In this document: positions 16,474 to 23,568 of the stretch, piece by piece | Layout of the letters: each line of letters opens with the position of its first letter | Position numbering within the stretch: position 1 is the stretch's first letter | From: Mesorhizobium sp. 113-3-3 | Lineage (GTDB): Bacteria > Pseudomonadota > Alphaproteobacteria > Rhizobiales > Rhizobiaceae | Reading direction: 5' to 3' | Assembly: GCF_016756495.1 (NCBI RefSeq) | Contig: NZ_AP023243.1 | Coordinates: forward strand, 6,576,501-6,640,500 | Length of the DNA: 64,000 nucleotides | Made by a program: the position numbers and the translations under genes | The notes under the pieces: model-generated | The model's database searches: none | What the model was told of the DNA's origin: nothing | The model's input: the letters and a program-made list of their open reading frames with translations, nothing else

Positions 16474-17811
16474 TTACCGGTCGGGGATGCCGGGGACGTC
16501 GAACGCAGTGCAGAAGTTGGCAACGTCTCTTCGTACGCTCGCATGAACTTCCTCGTCGTCGGGCTGGCGGCAGACCGAGTCGATGAAAGCGGCGATCTGC
16601 ACCATTTCCCCTTCACGCATGCCCATGGACGTTACTGCCGGCGACCCCAAGCGGATCCCGCTTGTGACTGTCGGGTCGCGTGGGTCGCCCGGCACCATAT
16701 TAAAGTTCGTAATGATGCCTGCCCTTGCCAGGCGCTCGGCATAGGCTTTGCCTGACAGCGGCCGGTCCCGAAGATCAAGGATCAGCATGTGATTGTCCGT
16801 CCCGCCGGTGACCAGATCGTAACCACGATCCACAAGCGCCTCGGCCAGTGCCTTGGCATTCTTGACGATCTGGTGACCGTAGGTGCGGAAAGAGGGGGTC
16901 GCGGCTTCCTGCAAAGCAACAGCGAGCGCGGCGATGATATTCATGTGCGGCCCACCTTGCAGTTGAGGAAACACCGCGCGATCAATCCGTTTGGCGAGAT
17001 TGTGTTTGCTCGTGGGATGATAGAGCGCCTGATAACGATCTTCATTCTTCGACAAAATAAAGCCTCCACGGGGGCCGCGGATCGACTTGTGAGATGTGCT
17101 GGTGACGACGTCGCAATGAACCACGGGATTCGGATGCGCTCCAGCGACAACCAGGCCGCTGATGTGGGCGATGTCGGCCACGAGATAAGAGTTCGCCTCC
17201 AGAGCGATTTCTGCCATTGCCGCGTAGTCAAAAGCGCGCGGATAGGCAGTTCCGCCGACCCAAATCAGTTTCGGCCGTTCCCGCCTGGCGGTCTCGCGCA
17301 AGCGGTCATAGTCAATTTGCTGCGTCTTTTCGTGCAGCCCATAGGGGACGCGTTGATAGTCAGTGCCGGAAAAGTTGACGGACCAACCATGAGTCAGATG
17401 GCCGCCTTCGGGTAAAGGCAAGCCCATGACTTTGTCACGGGGGCTCAAAAGCGCACGATAGACAGCCTGGTTGGCTGGTGAGCCGGAATAAGGTTGGACG
17501 TTGGCGTGCTCACTGCCAAAGAGCGCTTTTAGGCGCTCGATCGCGAGGGTCTCAAGCTCATCGACGATCTCGTTTCCCGCGTAGTAGCGCGCACCCGGGT
17601 ACCCTTCGGCATACTTGTTCGTGAATATAGAGCCGGTCGCTTCCAGTACGGCCGAAGAGGCAAAGTTCTCGGATGCGATGAGTTTGAGCGTTGTCCGCTC
17701 CTGCCGCTCCTGTCTTAGAAGCAGTTCGTGAACGCGGCAATCGACGTGGACCAAGGAAGACCGTCCGTATGTGCCGGGCTCTGCCATGGCTACGTCAGCG
17801 GAGTTGTTCAT
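16474..17811 (-). CDS. glyA: Serine hydroxymethyltransferase
   Basis: A 445-residue PLP enzyme that interconverts serine and glycine while loading tetrahydrofolate with a one-carbon unit. ENFASSAVLEATGSIFTNKY, GYPGARYYAGNEIVDELE, the PLP lysine in TSTSHKSIRGPRGG and the C-terminal GIRLGSPAVTSMGMREGEM are all present. Family members more often read TTTTHKTLRGPRGG, so this is a diverged paralogue. A leader of about 20 residues precedes the conserved part. Its start overlaps the stop of the ArsR-type regulator by 4 bp (ATGA), which indicates translational coupling. Methylene-THF made here supplies methyl groups for methionine synthase, linking it to metE and metK. Confidence 0.95.
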   Translation of the reverse strand: MNNSADVAMAEPGTYGRSSLVHVDCRVHELLLRQERQERTTLKLIASENFASSAVLEATGSIFTNKYAEGYPGARYYAGNEIVDELETLAIERLKALFGSEHANVQPYSGSPANQAVYRALLSPRDKVMGLPLPEGGHLTHGWSVNFSGTDYQRVPYGLHEKTQQIDYDRLRETARRERPKLIWVGGTAYPRAFDYAAMAEIALEANSYLVADIAHISGLVVAGAHPNPVVHCDVVTSTSHKSIRGPRGGFILSKNEDRYQALYHPTSKHNLAKRIDRAVFPQLQGGPHMNIIAALAVALQEAATPSFRTYGHQIVKNAKALAEALVDRGYDLVTGGTDNHMLILDLRDRPLSGKAYAERLARAGIITNFNMVPGDPRDPTVTSGIRLGSPAVTSMGMREGEMVQIAAFIDSVCRQPDDEEVHASVRRDVANFCTAFDVPGIPDR

Positions 17812-18194
17812 GGTAGTTTCGCACTCCCACGTAGGCAGATCTTTTCACGACAAGCAGCAGTCCCCTTCGACCACGCGTCTTGTACCGCCTCGAGCCGCTC
17901 CAGGTCCCGCTTATGACACCCATCGTCGTGGGGCAGGAGATCGACCAAGAATTGAACCAACCCTCCGTCCTTGCCCCCTGCATTGAGATGATATGAGGAC
18001 CAAGGACGTTGTCCGTTGCCGCAAAGAAAGTCGGCTCTGGCGAGCATCCGGACGTGTCGCGCAACGCGCTCCCGACGAAGATCGAGAATCTCCGCCAGTT
18101 CGCGGACAGTCAGGTCGGCATGCGCGCAAAGGCCCAGGATCCGTAGGCGATCAAGATGTGCTGCTGTCATTAGGCGATCGACAAGTATCATCAT
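17808..18194 (-). CDS. ArsR-family regulator, SahR-like, without the methyltransferase domain
   Basis: A 128-residue winged-helix protein: LDRLRILGLCAHADLTVRELAEIL and RRERVARHVRMLARADFL form the HTH and wing. The wording is that of alphaproteobacterial ArsR proteins, often fused to a SAM-dependent methyltransferase domain, that precede methionine-cycle genes. In those the HTH is followed by a segment resembling LERLEAVQDAWSKG and then the methyltransferase; here the protein stops just after that segment, so it is either a naturally short form or a truncation. SahR regulators respond to S-adenosylhomocysteine and control metK, glyA-type and related genes. It is first in the operon and overlaps glyA by 4 bp. 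No metal-binding Cys motif is seen. A downstream Met (18170) is an alternative start. Confidence 0.75.
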   Translation of the reverse strand: MMILVDRLMTAAHLDRLRILGLCAHADLTVRELAEILDLRRERVARHVRMLARADFLCGNGQRPWSSYHLNAGGKDGGLVQFLVDLLPHDDGCHKRDLERLEAVQDAWSKGTAACREKICLRGSAKLP

Positions 18195-18516
18195 TGGTCA
18201 GAACGACGCCAAATAGAAGAACCGAACCCCTCGTCCTGCTCGCTTTGTCATGTCGGGCTCTTTGCAAATGCTGTTCGGCAGCGAACATAAACACACCAGA
18301 TTTCTGCCGCCACTGAACTTGACAGTTGTGGTGAGCGTACCATTGACAGCGATTTGTGGTCGCAAAGATTCGATGAATTTCCTTGAAGGATCTGTTGCAA
18401 GGCCTAAACAAGAACGCAACGAGATTGGCGAGGTGCTGGTAAGACGGCAAGCTGGCGAACTGCTTGGCCAAGAGAGAGGCGACCGGCGCCACTTTATCCC
18501 AGGCGACAGTGCTAAC

Positions 18517-18795
18517 CTGCTGGCGCACCTGATCCGCCATTTACTTGATTTCGTGTCACGGAAAGATCGCAAAGCCGTCGTGCCGATGCTCAGCGCCATC
18601 TGCCGGGCGCGGACGCCAAGCCGGCATGAAGGCTCTGGAGGACTTCGAGGCCGGCGACTGGGCCGGCGATACCCGGCGATTACTCAAAGCTGGCGGCGCG
18701 ACTGGCAGCACGTCGTGCCGTTCTTCGCCTATCCGAGTGTGCGCAGCATCATCTACGACGGATGCGGTCGAAATGTCCGCGGCGCGTCGGTCATT
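18517..18795 (+). pseudogene. IS256-family transposase remnant
   Basis: One frame reads LLAHLIRHLLDFVSRKDRKA and, after a stretch that makes sense only in another frame (MKALEDFEAGDW), continues RRYPAITQSWRRDWQHVVPF and FAYPSVRSIIYDG. These are the C-terminal landmarks of IS256/Mutator transposases. The N-terminal two thirds and the final catalytic region are missing. It lies between the sahR-like promoter region and the XRE genes. Confidence 0.8.
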
Positions 18796-18817
18796 TCCAA
18801 ATTGCGCTTAATCCTGG

Positions 18818-19027
18818 TCAGTCAGGTCGCACCAGATCGATGTGGCTGACACGGAGGGCTTGTGCCAGTTCATAAAGCGTGACGATGGTGGGGTTCCTTT
18901 TGCCCTTCTCCAGCCCGCTGATGTACTGCTGGCTGAAGCCGGAGATCTCGGCAAGCTGCTCCTGCGTCAAGCCGGCCTTCTCCCTGATCCTGCGTGCATT
19001 TCGTCCGACCAGCTTGCGCATATCCAT
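18818..19027 (-). CDS. Small XRE-family HTH regulator (1)
   Basis: A 69-residue protein that is almost only a lambda-repressor-type HTH: NARRIREKAGLTQEQLAEI, then SQQYISGLEKGKRNPTIVTL and a final ELAQALRVSHIDLVRPD. It is one of four intact small XRE genes between 18.8 and 21.6 kb, all on the minus strand. With no effector domain it probably acts as a simple repressor of itself and neighbouring genes. No good Shine-Dalgarno sequence precedes the ATG, so the start is less certain. Confidence 0.85.
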   Translation of the reverse strand: MDMRKLVGRNARRIREKAGLTQEQLAEISGFSQQYISGLEKGKRNPTIVTLYELAQALRVSHIDLVRPD

Positions 19028-19141
19028 GCGCGGAGGTCAGCCACATTGTCATCGATTTGCCCGAACCATCTGCCGCGGGGCAGCAAAATCCAGGGATGCG
19101 ATGTTGATGACGTTGGTCGCTCAAGCCAAGCACAGCACGAG

Positions 19142-19387
19142 CTATCGGTCACGCAAGCGACGCACATGTGCGAGAACCTCGCAAGGGTCGAATTCGAGCG
19201 CTTCCGCTACGTCGAGGAACTCAATGACGTCCATGCGACGTTCGCCGCCCTCATACTTGGCCACGAAAGACTGCGGGCGGCGAAGCGCTTCGGCAACCTT
19301 GGCCTGGGTTAAGCCCTTGTTCTTGCGCGCCGCTATCAGCTGTTCCAGCAGCCGACCTTGGCGGGGCGATCGAAGGGATTTCGGCAT
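19142..19387 (-). CDS. Small XRE-family HTH regulator (2)
   Basis: An 81-residue HTH protein: LLEQLIAARKNKGLTQAKVA and then RRPQSFVAKYEGGERRMDVI, ending FLDVAEALEFDPCEVLAHVRR. The open frame extends further upstream, but that part is out-of-frame reading of the next XRE gene, so I start at the Met at 19387 (MPKSLRSPRQG). A decayed copy of this gene lies at 10748-10858, 8.3 kb away. It is 17 bp downstream of the next XRE gene, so the two are probably co-transcribed. Confidence 0.85.
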   Translation of the reverse strand: MPKSLRSPRQGRLLEQLIAARKNKGLTQAKVAEALRRPQSFVAKYEGGERRMDVIEFLDVAEALEFDPCEVLAHVRRLRDR

Positions 19388-19403
19388 CAGACGGTGCTTA
19401 AGC

Positions 19404-19619
19404 CTATTCAGATCGCGGATCGAGCAGCGTTGCCGGCTCAACCTCCAGCACCGTAGCGAGCTTCTCGACCATGTCGATGGTAGCAGCATATACACTGCGC
19501 TCAAGAGCGCTGATATAGGTTCGATCAACACCAGCTTCATGTGCCAGCGCCTCCTGCGACAGCTTCTTTTTCTCGCGAAGCCTACGCAGATTGCGGGCAA
19601 AGACCTCTCGGATTCCCAT
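19404..19619 (-). CDS. Small XRE-family HTH regulator (3)
   Basis: A 71-residue HTH protein: FARNLRRLREKKKLSQEALA and VDRTYISALERSVYAATIDM, ending EKLATVLEVEPATLLDP. It is the closest in wording to the qseC-like gene on the other side of the IS701 element (RNLRRLR...LSQEALA...DRTYIS against INMRRLR...LTQEELA...MRYVGS). A perfect 10-bp palindrome GAGTATACTC (19658-19667) lies 40 bp upstream and could be its operator. Confidence 0.85.
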   Translation of the reverse strand: MGIREVFARNLRRLREKKKLSQEALAHEAGVDRTYISALERSVYAATIDMVEKLATVLEVEPATLLDPRSE

Positions 19620-19657
19620 AGGCGAGAGGCCACCCTCTTGTTGAGGATTTCACCACG

Positions 19658-19667
19658 GAGTATACTC
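19658..19667. promoter_or_regulatory. Small palindrome upstream of XRE gene (3), possible operator
   Basis: GAGTATACTC is a perfect 10-bp palindrome placed 40 bp upstream of the ATG at 19619. Autoregulating XRE proteins usually bind such sites; a 10-bp palindrome also occurs by chance. Confidence 0.3.
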
Positions 19668-19826
19668 TACAAACTTAAGGAGCAACTCGCACGAGCATCG
19701 ACTTTGCCCGAACTCCCTGCTGTTAGGGATCGCGACTTCCCGGATGCGATCTGACGATGGTTATCGCTCAAGGTCAGCGCTGTAGGCCACGCAAGCTGCG
19801 CCAGGGAGCGAAGCCGACTGGTCTAG

Positions 19827-21317
19827 TACTACTGTGTCATAAAACTATGTTGGCAGCATGGACATCGTGGCAGACGCCGCGCCAAGGCGTGGGCGAGTCT
19901 AACCCTGACGGTGGCGATTGAATTGCTGACGTGGCGTTCGGGACGGAGCGGCGGCGCCGCGGGGTCGATAATCTTCGGGTAGCGCAGGTGCCTTGAGGAG
20001 CGGCGCTGAGCGTGGGGCTGAGGGGGGAATCAGACTCCGTTCGGAGACTAGGAATCCGTAAGCGGCGATCGCGAGCGTGGCGTGGTGATGGAAGCCGCGC
20101 CAACCTCGGCCCTCATAATGGCCAAGGCCGATCTCCTGCTTGAGTTCCTGATAATCCCGTTCGATCCGCCATCTCAGCTTGGCCTGGTCGACGAGGCCGG
20201 CGAGTTCGGTATCTTCCGGCAAGGTCGAGAGCCAATACTTGGTCGGCTCGACCTCGCCCTGCGGCCACTCGATCAGGAACCATTCCTCAGCTCGTGGCGC
20301 GGAGCGCCAGTAGTCGCGATGGGCTGGGCGGACGCGGACGGCGGCAAAGCGCGAGGCGAGCGGCGCCTTGGAGCCCTCGCGCCAGGTGACGCGGCACCAG
20401 GCGCCCTCGGGCAGCGCTTGCGCCAGGTCCTTGGCCGAAACGGGCGCGTGGTCGGCCTGGCGTCGGACGAGCGAAGGTGGGCGGCCGCGGCCGCTCCATG
20501 GCTTGGGCGGCAGCGGTTGCGTGTCCGGCGGCCACAGACGGATCGAGGACTGGACACCGACGACATAGGTCAAGCCCATCTCCGTCAGCCCGGTGCGCAA
20601 GGAGCTGTCGTTGCCATAACCGGCATCGGCCAGCACCACGCCCGGCGAGACGCCGGCCGCCAGCGCCGCCCGGATCTGCGCGAGTGCGATTTCGGGCTTG
20701 GTGCGGAAGATGACATCCTCCGGCACACCTGCCTTGGCGCGCCGGTCAGGGTCGTTGGCCCAGCCTTCCGGCAGATAGAGCTGATAGGCGACCGGCAGGC
20801 TCGCCTGTTCGGTGGCAACCGACAGACTGACCGCGACCTGGCAGTTGTCCTGCTTGCCGATCTGGCCGCAGTACTGCCGCGCCACACCCACCGAATGCTT
20901 GCCTTTCTTGGGAAAGCCGGTGTCGTCGACGATCCAGGCGCGGATCGGCCCCTGACCCTCAAGTGCCGGCAGAACCTGCGCCCGCACGACGCCAAGCACG
21001 GCATCATCCGACCAGTCCGCTTTCGCCACGAAGTGATGCAGAGACTGGTGCGCCGCCTGAACACGCCCAGGCTCCACCCGTGCCGCCATCGGCTCGACGC
21101 TCTTGCGCTCGCCTGGCAAAAGCAGCCCGGTGCAATAGGCCTTCAGCGGCGCCACCCGGTCAGCATGACCCAATGCCGAGGCGAGCGTCTCGACATAGGC
21201 CGCAAAACGCGATTCACTCGTTTCGATTCCGTCTCGGAGATTCATCGCTCCCTCCATTTGAAGCTTGAATCGCCATTCTCGCAATCAATCGTTAACGAAG
21301 TTTATGACACAGTAGTA
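19827..21317. mobile_element. IS701-family insertion sequence, apparently complete, with CTAG target duplication
   Basis: The ends are perfect 17-bp inverted repeats, TACTACTGTGTCATAAA (19827-19843) and its complement (21301-21317). They are flanked on both sides by CTAG (19823-19826 and 21318-21321), the 4-bp target duplication expected for IS701 elements (YTAR). One transposase gene fills the element. It separates XRE genes 1-3 from the qseC-like gene. Intact ends, duplication and frame indicate a recent insertion. Confidence 0.92.
19899..21245 (-). CDS. IS701-family DDE transposase
   Basis: A protein of about 448 residues (start 21245 after GGAGGG). Landmarks are YCTGLLLPGERKSVEPMAARV near the N terminus, AWIVDDTGFPKKGKHSVGVA with the first catalytic Asp, VVLADAGYGNDSSLRTGL with the second Asp, and WRIERDYQELKQEIGLGHYEG with the catalytic Glu. 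This is the full DDE set of the family. A 557-codon open frame on the opposite strand is a by-product of the GC-rich codon usage. The element carries no other gene. Confidence 0.95.
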   Translation of the reverse strand: MNLRDGIETSESRFAAYVETLASALGHADRVAPLKAYCTGLLLPGERKSVEPMAARVEPGRVQAAHQSLHHFVAKADWSDDAVLGVVRAQVLPALEGQGPIRAWIVDDTGFPKKGKHSVGVARQYCGQIGKQDNCQVAVSLSVATEQASLPVAYQLYLPEGWANDPDRRAKAGVPEDVIFRTKPEIALAQIRAALAAGVSPGVVLADAGYGNDSSLRTGLTEMGLTYVVGVQSSIRLWPPDTQPLPPKPWSGRGRPPSLVRRQADHAPVSAKDLAQALPEGAWCRVTWREGSKAPLASRFAAVRVRPAHRDYWRSAPRAEEWFLIEWPQGEVEPTKYWLSTLPEDTELAGLVDQAKLRWRIERDYQELKQEIGLGHYEGRGWRGFHHHATLAIAAYGFLVSERSLIPPSAPRSAPLLKAPALPEDYRPRGAAAPSRTPRQQFNRHRQG

Positions 21318-21416
21318 CTAGACCCATGTCGAAGAAAGCGGGCTCAGTTCACTGGCGGCCGGTTGCGCGCCATCAAAATCGATTTCGGCAATCCGGGATG
21401 GGCCAGATCGCCTTTG

Positions 21417-21626
21417 TTACTGCGGCCTAATCAACTCACAAGGATCAACGTCAAGTGCTTTTGCGAGCCGGCCAAGCACACTGACGCTGGCGGAAACCCG
21501 AGCACGCTCGATCGAACCCACATAGCGCATGCTCAGCTCTGCGCGGGCAGCCAATTCTTCCTGCGTCAGGTCCTGATCATGGCGCAAACGACGCATGTTG
21601 ATCGCCATGACCTCCTTGAGGTCCAT
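21417..21626 (-). CDS. qseC: Small XRE-family HTH regulator, QseC-like
   Basis: A 69-residue HTH protein: INMRRLRHDQDLTQEELAAR and MRYVGSIERARVSASVSVLG, ending LAKALDVDPCELIRPQ. It is divergent from the DUF2285 gene at 21710, with 83 bp between the two starts holding two operator-like palindromes. In the M. loti symbiosis island, QseC (a small XRE protein) and QseM (a DUF2285 protein) form exactly such a divergent pair: QseC represses qseM and sets whether quorum sensing is active. The assignment rests on this arrangement and on the adjacent traI/traR/fseA genes. The start is uncertain: an in-frame ATG six codons later follows AAGGAGG but too closely. Confidence 0.7.
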   Translation of the reverse strand: MDLKEVMAINMRRLRHDQDLTQEELAARAELSMRYVGSIERARVSASVSVLGRLAKALDVDPCELIRPQ

Positions 21627-21642
21627 GGCGAGATAGGGACCA

Positions 21643-21678
21643 GAACCGGAACTATGGTTCTAGGAACGATCGTTCCTA
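21643..21678. promoter_or_regulatory. Two operator-like palindromes between the qseC-like and qseM-like genes
   Basis: TAGGAACGATCGTTCCTA (21661-21678) is a perfect 18-bp palindrome. Directly beside it GAACCGGAACTATGGTTC (21643-21660) has GAACC/GGTTC arms. Both contain GGAAC-N4-GTTC(C/T), at 21648-21661 and 21663-21676, 15 bp apart. Paired sites of this kind in a divergent promoter region are what a QseC-type switch with two operators needs. Confidence 0.7.
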
Positions 21679-21709
21679 TTCGCTATGGTGAGCCAACCGA
21701 GGAGCAGCC

Positions 21710-22003
21710 GTGCCCGATCACAACAAACCCCAAACCGGCAAGAGGGTCGCGATGAAACGCAAAGTCCAAGACGAAGTCCCGTGGTCGGACAGCCTGACCG
21801 CTTACGACAATGAGCACTTCACGATCTATATGAGGCTCCTGGACGCGTCCGCCGACGATGCCAGCGAAGACGAGATGGCGCAGCTCGTCCTCGGCATCGA
21901 TCCGATGCGAGAACCTGAGCGCGCCCGAATGGCGGTTCGCAGCCATCTCGATCGGGCCAACTGGATGGTTACGACTGGATACAAAGAACTGTTCGCGCGC
22001 TGA
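21710..22003 (+). CDS. qseM: DUF2285-domain protein, QseM-like antiactivator
   Basis: A 97-residue protein starting at GTG 21710, which follows GAGGAG at 6 nt. AYDNEHFTIYMRLLDA, ASEDEMAQLVLGID and RSHLDRANWMVTTGYKELF are DUF2285 wording. The same pattern appears in the C-terminal part of the fseA-like gene 30 bp downstream on the other strand (ASHRQIARALLG, then RRGHMLMDRGYQDFL), so the two proteins share a domain. In ICEMlSym, QseM binds TraR and FseA and blocks both. A short Lys-rich leader precedes the domain. It is convergent with fseA. The family name is recalled, the internal similarity is visible. Confidence 0.75.
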   Translation: MPDHNKPQTGKRVAMKRKVQDEVPWSDSLTAYDNEHFTIYMRLLDASADDASEDEMAQLVLGIDPMREPERARMAVRSHLDRANWMVTTGYKELFAR

Positions 22004-22032
22004 CCGGCTCCAGATGAGCTATTGCAATCACC

Positions 22033-22834
22033 TTAGACGAGGAAATCCTGATAGCCACGATCCATGAGCATGTGACCGCGCCGGACAGCACGGCGAATGC
22101 GATCGCGAAGGTGATTGCGCGGATCCGTCCAGTCGGCCTGGACGCGTTGCCGGCCCAACAGGGCCCTTGCGATTTGACGGTGCGATGCACCGCCTAGCGA
22201 GCCGTCAAGCGCCTGGAGGACAAAGCGCAGACGACTGGCGCGCGCTTCGGGGGGAAACAGCCTGTCGGGAAGTTGTCCGGTCGCGTGAAGAGCATTGAGG
22301 CATTCGAGCGCATTCAACTGCTGCCTCATCCGATCGGCGGGCCAGATCGCGTCGACGCAAAGCCGAACGGGGCACAAAACGTCCGCGCCCTCCACAACCA
22401 GTTGTAAATCCCGGTGAGCATTTCGCAGCATGACATGCTGGCGACCGTCCGCCGTGATCACGAGTGCCGCCCGACATGGCAATGCAGCGAGATCAAACGA
22501 AAGCGTTTCGGGCGACAATGTTTTTTCCGCAATGACCGGCAGGACGTGCGGGCATTGGCGGGAGCACCAGAACACATTCGCATCAGGCCTCAACGAGCTT
22601 GCGAAACAGGAGCCCCCACCGCGTCAGATCGAGCGACGATCTCACCACTTCTATGTCGAAGCACCTTTCTGCAATTTCTGCCTGCTCAAGCGCGTGCCTC
22701 AAGTCACGCTGGAAGGCCGGATTGCGCCGCAGGAATTCCCAGGCCCAGCCGCGTCGGGTCAGGTAGCGCGTGTAGCGATAGGACTTCTCATCCTGCCAGT
22801 CAGGCCAGTCGGCGCCGTTACCTATCATAACCAT
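22033..22834 (-). CDS. fseA: FseA-like activator encoded in two frames (putative +1 programmed frameshift)
   Basis: Frame 1 starts at ATG 22834, one base after the traI stop, and gives 83 residues with DWPDW and RRGWAWEFLRRNPAF (the N-terminal domain found with DUF2285), ending WGLLFRKLVEA at a TGA (22585-22583). The +1 frame overlaps this stop and runs to 22033: DANVFWCSRQ, then RLRFVLQALDGSLGGASHRQ and DRGYQDFLV, a DUF2285 domain. Slipping one base at GCC-TGA joins them into about 266 residues, the length of uninterrupted relatives. In ICEMlSym, msi172 and msi171 are joined by a +1 ribosomal frameshift to make FseA, which activates excision, and they follow traI1 just as here. A sequencing error or a genuine mutation is the alternative. 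Confidence 0.78.
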
Positions 22835-22835
22835 G

Positions 22836-23468
22836 TCAGGCGGCCGTGCAGAGCACCGGCGCCCACAGCACGGGACCGCCAAGACCGCCATTGTGGCGGA
22901 CCGTAGCAAGGCTCTCCTCTGAGACATCCAAAAAGCCGGCAACGGCGCGCGTGGTGCCGATTGTCTGGGGCGGCCCGATGCGGGCCAGCGGCCATCCGGC
23001 GCGACGCAGGATTCGCTCCATGCGCAAATCCGTAACCGTAACGATATGCGTGAGCCGCCGCGACAAACCGAACTCGATCATGCCGGCGAAGAGTTCATAG
23101 GTGGCAACAGCAATGCTCCCACTGCCCTTCGGTGCAGACGGTGGGAGATCAAGGGCGAAACGGCTGCTTTCCCAGACACTCGGTCCCTCGGGTGCCGTTC
23201 CCCCTTCCAACAGCCTCGAAAAGACATCTCGCAACATCGTCGGCCCCGTTGAGGGCAGAAGGCGTACGCCGCCCCCGACACGACCGCCGGCATCGCGCAA
23301 CACAAGATAGTGCGGTTTCAGGGAATCGAATGAGTCGATCTCGAAGCCGCCGGTCGTGCGCACGTTCCAGTCGAGCCGCTCCTTGAAGACGCGGTAGCGC
23401 AGGCGGTGCATTTCGTGAAGTTCGTCGGCAAAGGCGCCGTACCAGCCGGGCGCAATAAGCTCAATCAT
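22836..23468 (-). CDS. traI: Acyl-homoserine-lactone synthase
   Basis: A 210-residue LuxI-family enzyme that makes an N-acyl-homoserine lactone from SAM and acyl-ACP. The invariant residues fall at the usual positions: R24, F28 and W34 (RYRVFKERLDW), D45 and D48 (FEIDSFDS), R69, E100 and R103 (WESSRF). I start at 23468, where the ATG follows GAGGAG; sixteen more codons are open upstream. A tra-box-like palindrome lies 60 bp upstream, so TraR should activate it, giving positive feedback. The fseA-like gene begins one base after its stop, so both are in one operon. The acyl chain length cannot be read from the sequence. Confidence 0.95.
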   Translation of the reverse strand: MIELIAPGWYGAFADELHEMHRLRYRVFKERLDWNVRTTGGFEIDSFDSLKPHYLVLRDAGGRVGGGVRLLPSTGPTMLRDVFSRLLEGGTAPEGPSVWESSRFALDLPPSAPKGSGSIAVATYELFAGMIEFGLSRRLTHIVTVTDLRMERILRRAGWPLARIGPPQTIGTTRAVAGFLDVSEESLATVRHNGGLGGPVLWAPVLCTAA

Positions 23469-23526
23469 GATGGTCTCCTCGCAGGTATGACCCTGCCATT
23501 GGAGGCGAACCTTCATGCCGCGACTG

Positions 23527-23544
23527 CCTGTGCATTTGCACAGG
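23527..23544. promoter_or_regulatory. tra box (TraR binding site) of the traI-fseA operon
   Basis: CCTGTGCATTTGCACAGG is an 18-bp palindrome with only the central pair mismatched, close in size and wording to Agrobacterium tra boxes (which have GTGCAGATCTGCAC cores). It lies in the 100-bp gap between traR's end and traI's start. Confidence 0.85.
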
Positions 23545-23568
23545 TAGATTAAAGAGGGATTCTGTTCC

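Noticed and set aside
20082..21755. 557-codon open frame on the plus strand
   Set aside because: It runs antisense through the IS701 transposase and across its right end, has no domain, and is a by-product of GC-rich codon usage.
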